Shown: piece after piece, positions 9,766 to 18,195 of the stretch
How the letters are laid out: each line of letters begins with the position of its first letter
Numbering within the stretch: the first letter of the stretch is position 1
Virus record (IMG/VR): IMGVR_UViG_3300017917_002247
Coordinates: 1 to 20,758 of that record
Origin: a virus
Direction: 5' to 3' (one strand)
DNA length: 20,758 nucleotides
Position numbers and translations under genes: made by a program
Notes under the pieces: model-generated
Told to the model about the DNA's origin: nothing
What the model saw: the letters and a program-made list of their open reading frames with translations, nothing else
Databases searched by the model: none

Positions 9766-11258
9766 TTTAATCGTTTATATTCACTAAAGTTATCATCAGT
9801 AAACAGTCCTGTATTATCAAATAAACCATTTATATAATCTCTAAAATTAAATATGTATGATTGATTTGTTCTTGTAGGAACATTCCTGACATTAACTAAG
9901 TCATTATCATCATTAGTATTTAATTTAGTGTATTTTTTCTCTGCATTTACAATAAATCTTATATCATTGTAAACATATAGAGCATTATTAATAAATGGGT
10001 AATCTACATTAGCTGCCGTTAATGGATCTACGTAAGCATAATCTTTAACATCTCTCCATATATATCTACCATTATTAAGTAATGTTGCATAATATGGTGT
10101 TAGTTCCTGATTACTAGTGGTCTGCAATTCACCCAATAATCTAAGTTGTTTTATGTAAAATGGGTTATAATGATATAATACATCACCCAACATAAAACAG
10201 TGTTTTAAAGTGGTAAGTTCAGTTTCAACTTGTTCTAGTACAGACCAAGAACATATTGAATGTATATATTTCTGACCTATATATACACCATTAGTATTTT
10301 CTATATAATCACTACTAGTACTTTCAATAAACTCACTTAAATTAGATTTTATGCCGCCATTATACATGATACCAATAACAATATTTGTTATCGGATAACC
10401 TTTATGATTCAATAAGTTCTCAATATTAGTATCTATATCATTAACAAAATTGTAAATGTCTGAATTGAAACAATTTTTACTAAATGAGCATACATCATAA
10501 TCAGGGATTATATCTATAACTTCTAATTGTTTAAAATAATACTGTATTAACTCACCATTTTTAACTTTTCTGAAATTTAGATCTGGTTTAAGTAGTTTAA
10601 CAACATTTGGTCTATCTTCATATAATGCAGATAATTCACTATTCTTAAAACCGACATTACCTATCAATGTATCTGTAACCGTATAACCTGTTACGCTTTG
10701 TATAGCAGGTCTTGTATCTCTTAAATACACAATACCATTTGTATATTCATCAACCACATATAATCCAGATGATATTTCACTATTTGTTGTATTTGTCACA
10801 TAAAGCGTATCACCAAATTCAACATCACATTCAAATAAGGGTTTAAAACATAACCTATTAGGTATATCTATATTTAACTCATACGCAATCTTTGCTGGAA
10901 TACCCTTCCTTAAATCAAATTCATTATTCGCTGTTTTTACATAAAGTTCTTCACCTGTTTCAACCAATACAACAATCGACCAATTATCTTTATTAAAAGA
11001 TAATTTAGTTTTATCAATATTGATAGATGAATATATGTTATTATTAAGTAAAATAACCGGGTTTGTATTAATTATAGGATCAACTTTACCATATAATCTA
11101 AGATTATTAGTGGCATTTTTTTCTAACTGATATTGTTGAATACCAGATATAGTGTAATAGTATTTGTCATCCACCATTCTTTTTTCTGCCGATTCAACAG
11201 TTAATGGTAGAGATATATCACTTTTAATACCTATTGTTTTATCTAATCTCTCTTTCAT
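9759..11258 (-). CDS. Putative tail/baseplate structural protein, unknown family
   Basis: At 499 residues, with no recognised domain. The sequence is mostly beta-prone and Asn/Tyr-rich, without signal peptide, membrane helix or obvious repeats. A middle part (about 235-330) mixes helices and a NIVIGIMYNGGIKSNLSEF segment, followed by an aromatic stretch (GRYIWRDVKDYAYVDPLT, then DYPFINNALYVYNDI). Seven Cys residues are scattered without a metal-binding spacing. The start ATG overlaps the previous stop by one base and its end overlaps the next start by 7 nt, so it is fixed in the operon by coupling. Its surroundings make a virion function likely; a more precise role cannot be read from the sequence. 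Confidence 0.55.
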   Translation of the reverse strand: MKERLDKTIGIKSDISLPLTVESAEKRMVDDKYYYTISGIQQYQLEKNATNNLRLYGKVDPIINTNPVILLNNNIYSSINIDKTKLSFNKDNWSIVVLVETGEELYVKTANNEFDLRKGIPAKIAYELNIDIPNRLCFKPLFECDVEFGDTLYVTNTTNSEISSGLYVVDEYTNGIVYLRDTRPAIQSVTGYTVTDTLIGNVGFKNSELSALYEDRPNVVKLLKPDLNFRKVKNGELIQYYFKQLEVIDIIPDYDVCSFSKNCFNSDIYNFVNDIDTNIENLLNHKGYPITNIVIGIMYNGGIKSNLSEFIESTSSDYIENTNGVYIGQKYIHSICSWSVLEQVETELTTLKHCFMLGDVLYHYNPFYIKQLRLLGELQTTSNQELTPYYATLLNNGRYIWRDVKDYAYVDPLTAANVDYPFINNALYVYNDIRFIVNAEKKYTKLNTNDDNDLVNVRNVPTRTNQSYIFNFRDYINGLFDNTGLFTDDNFSEYKRLKC

Positions 11259-13474
11259 TATTTAAAGTAGATGTTTTCTATGTCTATTAGTGAATTTGCC
11301 CCATCCCACATACCAAAATAATAGTATTTGCCATTATACATATTATTTTGTTTACCATAAGATGAATAGACAGTATTTGCAATTAGATCAGGTAAATCAT
11401 TTGTAATATCCACAATTTCTATTTCTAATGCAGTTTTATAATTTCTAAAATCACAACAATTAACAAATAATCCAACTGTTACGGTATCATTAAGTGCTTT
11501 ATTATACGGTGGATGTACATTAAAAGAATTAGCTTCACTATTTTTACTTTTAGCCAAATCTCTTGAATATGGTGTACCCCTATAAACAACACTACCTGAA
11601 TTATCTCCAAAATTAACAGTATCTAATTGGCCATATATATCAAGATTATTAGAAGTAAAATCATTACTGTTAAATAATTCTTCAAATACTGGACCTATGT
11701 TTTTACCAATTGTATCAAGATTAACAAACGTTGAACTTCCACCAACATCGGTACCAATGCCATAAATTATTTCCTCTATAACACCAAGATATTTTAATCT
11801 ATTAACATCAACAATATTATCAATTACTATTGAAAAATTTTTAACAATAAAAAATGATATAGTATCTCTATATAAACTATTAACAGAAATTCTAGGTAAA
11901 AAACATGAACCTATTACTTCTGTATCTCCAGTTATATTACTTATAGGATGTTGCCAAAATACTTTATCAGATTTATTGGTATCAATTTTTGGTATATATG
12001 GAATATTTAACCCGTTCTGATTTATAGTATTACCATGCGATTTATATAAAGTTTTTATCGTATAAAACTTACGTCTATTATTTAATATATCATATTCAAA
12101 ATTACCCCAATAAGTACCTAACCAACCGCCTATGTTAGGGTCTCCTTCATTGTTGGCAGGTATTCTAACACCAGATAATACTTGATGTTTAAATCCTCCC
12201 CAAGGTCTTCTGGTACCGTAATTAATCTTATCCGCCTCGTAAAACTCAAAACAATATGAACCTTTAGTTGGTACACCCAATGTTTTATTTTCAGTAGGTA
12301 TTTTATCACCGTATTCATTAGTCATGTAATAATCACTATACATTGGTAAATTAATCTTGAATACTCCACTAGATTTTGGAAATCTATATGTACCAATTCT
12401 TTTTCTTGTACCAACAGTATTAGTATCATCCATTTTATAAATCACCACTTCTAATTCCTGAACAGGATAAAACCCACCGGCTATTCTACCATCTTTAGTT
12501 TCACCATAAACACTATTTGCTTCTATAACAGAATTTTCGTCCAATCCTGAGTCGTTATTAATGGTAAAATATGAGCCGTCAAAATTGTAACCTATGTATT
12601 CAGGGGATGATCCTATAAAACCAAAAAATGTTGCAGTTGGAATAAAAGTATAATCAATAGTAAAATTACATTCAGTAATACCTACGTTATTATTATCACC
12701 CCAAAAAGGTAAGACATTTAATTGTTTAACCTCAGTGAAAATATTTGGCATCTTATCAATATCAACATTAACCTGCACTTCATAATCACCATTACCAGTA
12801 TAAATAAATCCCGGTATATTTGATACATCATCTAATGTTGAACCAGATATATTTGCAGATATAAAAGACTTTATTGAATTTATTGTCTCTCCACCAGATA
12901 ACTGATTAGCTAAATCACTTGCATTAATATTGAAACTATTTGTATCAAACAAATCAAAATCCATTCTAACTTGATGTGGGCCAACCGGTACGCCAAATAT
13001 CATATAATCACCATTTTCGTTTGTCGTTGCAGTGAATTTATAATACTTGTTATATACTTCCTCTAATATAGGATAATTAACAAAATCATTCACATCTGGA
13101 AAGCTTCCTACAGCTCTATGTGATGCGTTTTTAGCGTTCCTAACCCTTGGTAGTAGATTATGTCTCAAACCATTAGGGAAAGCGTCTGTAGGGCTTGTAA
13201 ATGGGTAATATTTGATAATATCATTCCTTAACAAATCATCAGTTGTTATAGGTATAAAAACACTAACTTTTGCATTTTGTACACCAACTCCATTTTTTAG
13301 TTTTATACTACCGGCAATTACACCTTCATTAGAAGATACTCGATTATAAACATCATCAGATGATACAACTAAAGATAAGACTTTGAGTTCATCAAAGTCT
13401 TGTTCTAAATTTAAACTAATGACATTATCAGTATTTAAATCATCTACCTTTAATACGATATTTTCTATGTCCAT
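11258..13474 (-). CDS. Putative baseplate/tail protein with carboxypeptidase-regulatory-like domain
   Basis: A 738-residue soluble protein that I cannot name. Near the N terminus a beta-sandwich of the carboxypeptidase-regulatory/transthyretin-like type is visible in two halves. IAGSIKLKNGVGVQNAKVSVFIP (53-75) opens it and TTNENGDYMIFGVPVGPHQV (150-169) closes it, matching the G-V-G-A-V and D-G-Y-G-PG-Y patterns of that fold. The intervening 70 residues (PTDAFPNGLRHNLLPRVRNA and onward) are an insertion. The remainder is rich in Tyr, Asn, Gly and aromatic residues, as in virion proteins. Its place directly after the gp6-like gene suggests a wedge or peripheral baseplate role, perhaps replacing T4 gp7 or gp8; that is positional inference. 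Its TAA overlaps the next ATG by one base. No catalytic motif was seen. Confidence 0.65.
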   Translation of the reverse strand: MDIENIVLKVDDLNTDNVISLNLEQDFDELKVLSLVVSSDDVYNRVSSNEGVIAGSIKLKNGVGVQNAKVSVFIPITTDDLLRNDIIKYYPFTSPTDAFPNGLRHNLLPRVRNAKNASHRAVGSFPDVNDFVNYPILEEVYNKYYKFTATTNENGDYMIFGVPVGPHQVRMDFDLFDTNSFNINASDLANQLSGGETINSIKSFISANISGSTLDDVSNIPGFIYTGNGDYEVQVNVDIDKMPNIFTEVKQLNVLPFWGDNNNVGITECNFTIDYTFIPTATFFGFIGSSPEYIGYNFDGSYFTINNDSGLDENSVIEANSVYGETKDGRIAGGFYPVQELEVVIYKMDDTNTVGTRKRIGTYRFPKSSGVFKINLPMYSDYYMTNEYGDKIPTENKTLGVPTKGSYCFEFYEADKINYGTRRPWGGFKHQVLSGVRIPANNEGDPNIGGWLGTYWGNFEYDILNNRRKFYTIKTLYKSHGNTINQNGLNIPYIPKIDTNKSDKVFWQHPISNITGDTEVIGSCFLPRISVNSLYRDTISFFIVKNFSIVIDNIVDVNRLKYLGVIEEIIYGIGTDVGGSSTFVNLDTIGKNIGPVFEELFNSNDFTSNNLDIYGQLDTVNFGDNSGSVVYRGTPYSRDLAKSKNSEANSFNVHPPYNKALNDTVTVGLFVNCCDFRNYKTALEIEIVDITNDLPDLIANTVYSSYGKQNNMYNGKYYYFGMWDGANSLIDIENIYFK

Positions 13475-13475
13475 A

Positions 13476-15299
13476 TTAGATTAAGTTATTACTAAGAGTA
13501 GTTGTTCTAACAACAATATCTCTTTGTGGGTATCTAATTTGTAATATCTGATTAGATTCACATTTCAAAATATTATTGCTAGTATTTATTTCTCTTGTGG
13601 TAGTATTATTTAAAGGTTGATTTATCGTGTTGCTGCTATATTGACCACCAACTTTATTGAACACTTTAATATAGTTTATGTTCTGTACTGTGTCAATATT
13701 TGATATAAGTCTAATCAACTTACCTAAGTTATATGATCTACCTGTATCAATTTTTGAATTTTCAAACTCACTGTTGATAAGATCAATGATTCTATTGCTA
13801 GTTTCTATTTGAGTTGTATTATCAATCAATACACTCACTTCAAATCCTAAATCAATTACTTGTCCGGGTTTAATAAGTATGTAATCATTTAACATTCTAT
13901 AATTTGATAAATATGCTCCCACATTTTCCATTACAGTAGATGTTACTTGATTGGAAATTTTGCCCTCATTATCATAAGATAGTAAATTGACTTCTATTTT
14001 ATTGTTTACTTGTCTTACACCTACTTTAGCTGGGGCACCAAAATCTTTTGGTAATGAAACCAATAACGCTTTATAATCATTTAATGTGACTGCTCTTTTT
14101 TGAGATGCAAAGTTATATGCAATCATATTTCTTAATTCTTCAATATCTAACTCTTCGCCCCCACCAACTGCTGGAGTTACGTTTGTAACACTTAAAGAAC
14201 CTTCAACAACGGCGTTTGTTCTAACATCACTACCATTTATTTCAATATATTTTGTACCAAATGAATTAATAACATTAACACCTACATTACTATTACTGCC
14301 ACCGCCTATTCTATACCTAATGTACATTGTGTGATTTTTAAACGGTGCTTCACCTAAACTACTATTATTCAATAACGACTGTAAATCAAATGTTCCACCA
14401 TCAACAAAATCGTCAAGAATATCAAACCCTGAATTTGTTTGATTACCAAATGTTATTTTGCATTGATTATTTGGTAAATATTTTTTGATATAACGTTTAG
14501 TTGTATCTAACCACTTACCTGCTGGAATGCCATTACTGTCAACAGCTTTACTTCTATCTCTAACAAAAACACTTTTTTGTGCTAAGGCATCAACTTCATA
14601 CCACAAATAATCCTCATTTGAAAAGTCGTTAATAGATGGTTGAGATGATAAGTTTGTGCCGGGCTTCATTATTACGCTTTGTACAGATAATACGTTATCA
14701 TCTGGTAAAATAAGAGAATAAAACGGTTTAACATCTGCATTACCAAAAACCTGTGTAAATACTTTACTAATACCGGCTATTACTATACCCGTTTTAGTTA
14801 ATCTATATGCCACAATAATCCCGTTTGATGTAATAGGAGTTTTTGTTCTATCTAATACACCTGATATATTGAATGGTGAAGAAAAATCAACATCATATAA
14901 TAATTCATAACTATTATTACCACCTAATACCTGAGTACCTGCTTTAAGTATTGGCATATACGAAGGGTCAGCATCGTCACCAAATGCTGGTACTTGAACT
15001 GTAAACTGACATATAGCAATGCTTGCTGATTTATTTGGTAAGCTTAACCCATAAGTTTCGGCTAATCTATATAATGATTCCCTTTTTTGAGCAGTATATA
15101 AAAATACCTCATTAACGGATCTATCAATACCATGATTTAAAGTATCAGCAATACCAGCATTTAAATCAGCTAACACTGACATTATTGATCCATCATTGAA
15201 ATTATTAATTAGATCTGGATAATAATTTTTTATGTAATTATACTGTTCTTCTTTAAGTGATTTAAAATCCCTAACAGCATAAGATAATGTTCTTGCCAT
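13476..15299 (-). CDS. Baseplate wedge protein, T4 gp6 / P2 gpJ (Baseplate_J) family
   Basis: This 607-residue protein forms the inner ring of the baseplate wedge in contractile tails. The N-terminal helical part (about 1-90) has the family look, with DGSIMSVLADLNAGIADTL and later QKRESLYRLAETYGL. A mid-region KITFGNQTNSGFDILDD (about 281-297) and YRIGGGSNSNVGVN (about 329-342) resemble the FG-G and GGG-S-NV signatures of T4 gp6 and related proteins. GGGEELDIEELRNMI (379-393) followed by KRAVTLNDYKALL (401-413) is the most diagnostic stretch of the Baseplate_J domain. The size is close to T4 gp6. It starts one base after the gp25-like stop and is followed one base after its own stop by the 738-residue gene, so translation is probably coupled. 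The C-terminal 120 residues look like a mixed alpha/beta dimerisation region. Confidence 0.88.
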   Translation of the reverse strand: MARTLSYAVRDFKSLKEEQYNYIKNYYPDLINNFNDGSIMSVLADLNAGIADTLNHGIDRSVNEVFLYTAQKRESLYRLAETYGLSLPNKSASIAICQFTVQVPAFGDDADPSYMPILKAGTQVLGGNNSYELLYDVDFSSPFNISGVLDRTKTPITSNGIIVAYRLTKTGIVIAGISKVFTQVFGNADVKPFYSLILPDDNVLSVQSVIMKPGTNLSSQPSINDFSNEDYLWYEVDALAQKSVFVRDRSKAVDSNGIPAGKWLDTTKRYIKKYLPNNQCKITFGNQTNSGFDILDDFVDGGTFDLQSLLNNSSLGEAPFKNHTMYIRYRIGGGSNSNVGVNVINSFGTKYIEINGSDVRTNAVVEGSLSVTNVTPAVGGGEELDIEELRNMIAYNFASQKRAVTLNDYKALLVSLPKDFGAPAKVGVRQVNNKIEVNLLSYDNEGKISNQVTSTVMENVGAYLSNYRMLNDYILIKPGQVIDLGFEVSVLIDNTTQIETSNRIIDLINSEFENSKIDTGRSYNLGKLIRLISNIDTVQNINYIKVFNKVGGQYSSNTINQPLNNTTTREINTSNNILKCESNQILQIRYPQRDIVVRTTTLSNNLI

Positions 15300-15300
15300 T

Positions 15301-15684
15301 TTATAGTTCTATTGTTATATTGTCGTTATATTCAAATGTATTATCTGTGAATAGATAATTTATTGATACTATTAATGTGCTCCTATTTTCATCCCTCTCG
15401 TAATTAACACCTTTAATTTTAACATTAGGGATATAATTTTCAACATCATATATCTCTTGAGTAACTTCCTGCCTCATAACCTCATCATTTTGATCAAATA
15501 ATAGATATTTAAGCCTAGTACCAAATTCTGGATACATATATCTTGATCCCTTATCTGTCATAAAATAATGTATAAGCATAGTTTTAGTTTCCTCAATCGG
15601 AGAGGTTGTCAATTTAAAATAATCACCATTTTGTGAATCCTCAAATGGGAATGATATGCCGTATGTAGTTTTTCTAACACTCAT
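15301..15684 (-). CDS. Baseplate wedge protein, gp25/GPW family
   Basis: This 127-residue protein belongs to the gp25/P2 gpW/TssE-type wedge family of contractile tails, which links the baseplate wedge to the sheath. The family core is visible: a helix with the M-L-I-HYF-T-KGSR pattern, then YPEFGTRLKYLLFD (about 51-64), an alternating helix (EVMRQEVTQEIYDVE), and a C-terminal beta hairpin ending NITIEL. Length is typical of the family. The usual Glu-Pro-Arg motif appears to be replaced by ENY at about 82-84, before IPNVKI. It is the first gene of the tail operon. The gp6-like gene starts one base after its stop, the same order as T4 25 and 6. It has no signal peptide or membrane segment. Confidence 0.88.
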   Translation of the reverse strand: MSVRKTTYGISFPFEDSQNGDYFKLTTSPIEETKTMLIHYFMTDKGSRYMYPEFGTRLKYLLFDQNDEVMRQEVTQEIYDVENYIPNVKIKGVNYERDENRSTLIVSINYLFTDNTFEYNDNITIEL

Positions 15685-15690
15685 AATACC

Positions 15691-15698
15691 AATTTATA
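15691..15698 (-). promoter_or_regulatory. Possible T4-type late promoter before the baseplate operon
   Basis: On the minus strand the 57-nt gap after the terminator contains TATAAATT, a 7 of 8 match to the T4 late consensus TATAAATA. It lies between the terminator and the first baseplate gene, where a new promoter is expected. It ends only 6 nt before the ATG, so a T4-like initiation distance would give an almost leaderless mRNA. In DNA this AT-rich the match could be chance, and no second copy was identified before another operon. Confidence 0.25.
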
Positions 15699-15708
15699 TT
15701 AAATAGAA

Positions 15709-15741
15709 CAAAAAAGAAAGGCCCCAAATTGGGGCCCTTTT
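15709..15741 (-). terminator. Intrinsic terminator after nrdA, symmetric on both strands
   Basis: The arms GGCCCC (15720-15725) and GGGGCC (15731-15736) pair around an AAATT loop. On the minus strand the stem is extended by an A run pairing with TTTCTTTTTT, which then forms the T tract. The nrdA stop codon directly abuts it. On the plus strand a run of six T follows as well, so the element could work in both directions, although no plus-strand gene was found to use it. The G/C-rich arms stand out sharply from the AT-rich surroundings. It separates the helicase/nrd unit from the baseplate operon. Confidence 0.88.
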
Positions 15742-18180
15742 TTATGCTGAACATCCTTCACATTCAAAATAACTATTTTCAGGTTTAGGAGGTAAAACCA
15801 TTTCACTAAAATCATGTCTTTCTGGCGTGACTTCATGTGTAATTTTAGGTTTATTATCCATATCTGATAATTTAACTGCCAAATATGTTGGAGTACTATC
15901 AACAGCCTGTGTTTTATAGTAATAACATAATGTTTTAAGTCCTAACTTATGTCCTAATAATAACGCACTTGTCATTTTTGAAATAGTATTGTTGGCCATA
16001 TAGATATTCATTGATTGTGATTGATCAATAAATGGTCCTCTGTCTGCCGCCATTTCAATAATCGATTTTTGTTTGATATTCCAAATTGTCCTATATTTAT
16101 CAATCAAATGATTTACTTTATTCACAATAGATTGATTACTCAAATCAAGATATTGCTCATAAGGTAATTTAGAAATATCACCCTTATTGATAATAAGAGT
16201 ATCTTTAACATGTTGATTCCAAATACCTAATGCAGATAAATCATCAATGACATATTTAGACACAATTGTAAATTCACCGCCAATAACTTTTCTATTATAT
16301 ACATTACTAAACTGTGGTTCAACCATTTCATTAGAACCAGTAATTTTAGCAGATGATGCTACTGGCATTACAGCAGTAAACAAACTATTACATATACCAT
16401 GTTTAATAACACTTGATTTAAGCTCATCCCATTTATCTTTACCTAATTTTAGTTTAGACTGATCATAGCCCCATAAATCAAATTGGAATTTACCCTCTGA
16501 CATCGGAGAACCTTTAAAATATTTATATGGTTCATATTGACCGTTAATTACCAATTCGTTAGAACCTTGAATTGCGGCAAAATAAATGTTCTCAAATATT
16601 TCTTTATTTAACTCCCTTGCTTCCGGCGAATCAAAAACATAGTCAAACATAAAGAATACATCTGCTAATCCTTGTACACCAATAGCTAATGCTCTTTGAT
16701 TAAGACCACCAATTCTACCTTTTTCAGTAGAATAGTCATTAATATCAATAGCACGGTTAAGCATTTTTACTGTTGTTTTAACAGCATTTCTCATTTCTTC
16801 AAAGTCAAAATAAACTTTATCATTAACCTTTTTAACAAAGTTTTTAAGAACCATAGAAGATAATGTACATTGAGCAGTTTCATCTGGTGTTGCGACTTCA
16901 AAAATTTCAGCACATAGATTTGACATTATAAGCGGACCAATATTAGATTGATTAGACTTATAGTTAGCATTATCTTTTGATAAGATATAAGGGACACCAG
17001 TTTCTGTATGTGCTTTATAAATCTCTTTCCACAAGTCTTGTGCTTTAATTTTTTCGCCCAAACCCAACTCGATTGCTTTATCATAAACACGATTAAATTC
17101 ATCACCATAGATTTTATGTAAAGCAGGTAAACCAGCATCTTCAATATCTTTAGGACACATTAAATACCAATCCCCGTCATTTTCAACAGCTTCAAAAAAC
17201 CTAGATGGACACCACAATGCCAAAAATGTATCTCTTGCTCTAAGTTCATCTTTACCGGTCTGACTTCTGATATGAATAATATCAAAAATGTCTTTATGCC
17301 AAGGTTCAACATAAATCGCAGCAGCACCCGGTCTTCTACCTTGTTGATTAAAGAATCTTAGATTTTCATTAACCATCTTAATGTATTTTAATAGACCACC
17401 AGCATTGCCGCCACTTGATTTAATTTTAGTTTTGGCTGATCTAACATTTGAAACACACAAACCAATACCAGCAGCATTACTAGAATAATCACAAATATCA
17501 CCCATAGTTTCAATAATACCACGTCTTGAGTCCTCTTTATTCTCAATTAAGGTACATGAAATTAACTGAGGGTAAAATTTACCTGAGTTAATCATAATAG
17601 GTGTTGCTGCTGATATTTGCTGATTTGACAAATAATTATACAAAACCTTAATTTCATCTAAAGTATCTGCAAGCCATGTAGCAACCCTTAAATACATGTA
17701 TTGTGGTCTTTCTATTAATTTACCAGTATTGTCTTTAAGCAAGTACACTTGTTTAAGTGATTCTACTGCAAAATAATCATACAACTCATCTTTGGTTAAA
17801 TCAATAATATTATCGATGTCTTTACCAATAGATTTAACTTTATTGATATATTCAGGGTGTAGAATATTTTTACCATCTAAAGATACTGTTAAATCATAAA
17901 AACTCGGATTAGTGTCTTTATATAAAGAAGTTAATGCAATACTTGCAGCAAACTTAGCATAATCTGGGTGAGTTGTTACCATTGAATTAGCTATTCTAGC
18001 TAATTCACCATCTATTTGATTTGTTGAGACTGATAAATCATCTGTTGGTAATGATGTAATAACTTTGACAAAGAGTGACGCTGTATCTACATTTAATCCT
18101 TTAGCAGCAGCCCTAATTCTTTTGTCAATTTTAGATGGGTCAAAATTTACTGTTTTACCGTTACGTTTAATTATTTTCAT
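15742..18180 (-). CDS. nrdA: Class I ribonucleotide reductase large catalytic subunit (R1)
   Basis: At 812 residues this subunit reduces ribonucleoside diphosphates to deoxy forms, supplying phage replication. An N-terminal ATP-cone (about 1-90, beginning IKRNGKTVNFDPSKIDKRI) suggests feedback control by ATP/dATP. The 10-stranded barrel carries the active site: C209 (SCTLIEN) and C438 (CTLSSM) form the reducible pair, C423 is the thiyl-radical cysteine, and N421 and E425 assist in SNLCAEIFE. Y753 to Y755 in CYYYK occupy the radical-transfer position, normally two tyrosines. The C-terminal CEGC (C807, C810) is the shuttle pair that passes electrons from thioredoxin or glutaredoxin. RPGAAAIYVEPWHKDIFD and TGKDELRARD resemble eukaryote-like R1 proteins. 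The length is normal and no intein or intron is present. The start at 18180 is preceded by AGTAACAAAA. The stop codon lies in the base of the terminator hairpin. Confidence 0.96.
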   Translation of the reverse strand: MKIIKRNGKTVNFDPSKIDKRIRAAAKGLNVDTASLFVKVITSLPTDDLSVSTNQIDGELARIANSMVTTHPDYAKFAASIALTSLYKDTNPSFYDLTVSLDGKNILHPEYINKVKSIGKDIDNIIDLTKDELYDYFAVESLKQVYLLKDNTGKLIERPQYMYLRVATWLADTLDEIKVLYNYLSNQQISAATPIMINSGKFYPQLISCTLIENKEDSRRGIIETMGDICDYSSNAAGIGLCVSNVRSAKTKIKSSGGNAGGLLKYIKMVNENLRFFNQQGRRPGAAAIYVEPWHKDIFDIIHIRSQTGKDELRARDTFLALWCPSRFFEAVENDGDWYLMCPKDIEDAGLPALHKIYGDEFNRVYDKAIELGLGEKIKAQDLWKEIYKAHTETGVPYILSKDNANYKSNQSNIGPLIMSNLCAEIFEVATPDETAQCTLSSMVLKNFVKKVNDKVYFDFEEMRNAVKTTVKMLNRAIDINDYSTEKGRIGGLNQRALAIGVQGLADVFFMFDYVFDSPEARELNKEIFENIYFAAIQGSNELVINGQYEPYKYFKGSPMSEGKFQFDLWGYDQSKLKLGKDKWDELKSSVIKHGICNSLFTAVMPVASSAKITGSNEMVEPQFSNVYNRKVIGGEFTIVSKYVIDDLSALGIWNQHVKDTLIINKGDISKLPYEQYLDLSNQSIVNKVNHLIDKYRTIWNIKQKSIIEMAADRGPFIDQSQSMNIYMANNTISKMTSALLLGHKLGLKTLCYYYKTQAVDSTPTYLAVKLSDMDNKPKITHEVTPERHDFSEMVLPPKPENSYFECEGCSA

Positions 18181-18195
18181 TTTTGTTACTGTTTA

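Noticed and set aside
12130-12318. Minus-strand open frames nested in genes (also 16926-17144 and 19509-19733)
   Set aside because: Each is an out-of-frame shadow of a long, well-supported gene on the same strand, with no separate start context.
15699-15902. Minus-strand open frame of 67 codons crossing the terminator
   Set aside because: It is the alternative frame of the nrdA 3' end running through the hairpin. The nrdA frame there has the conserved CxxC end.
16247-16462. Plus-strand open frame of 71 codons within nrdA
   Set aside because: Antisense to a strongly conserved part of R1; no independent support.
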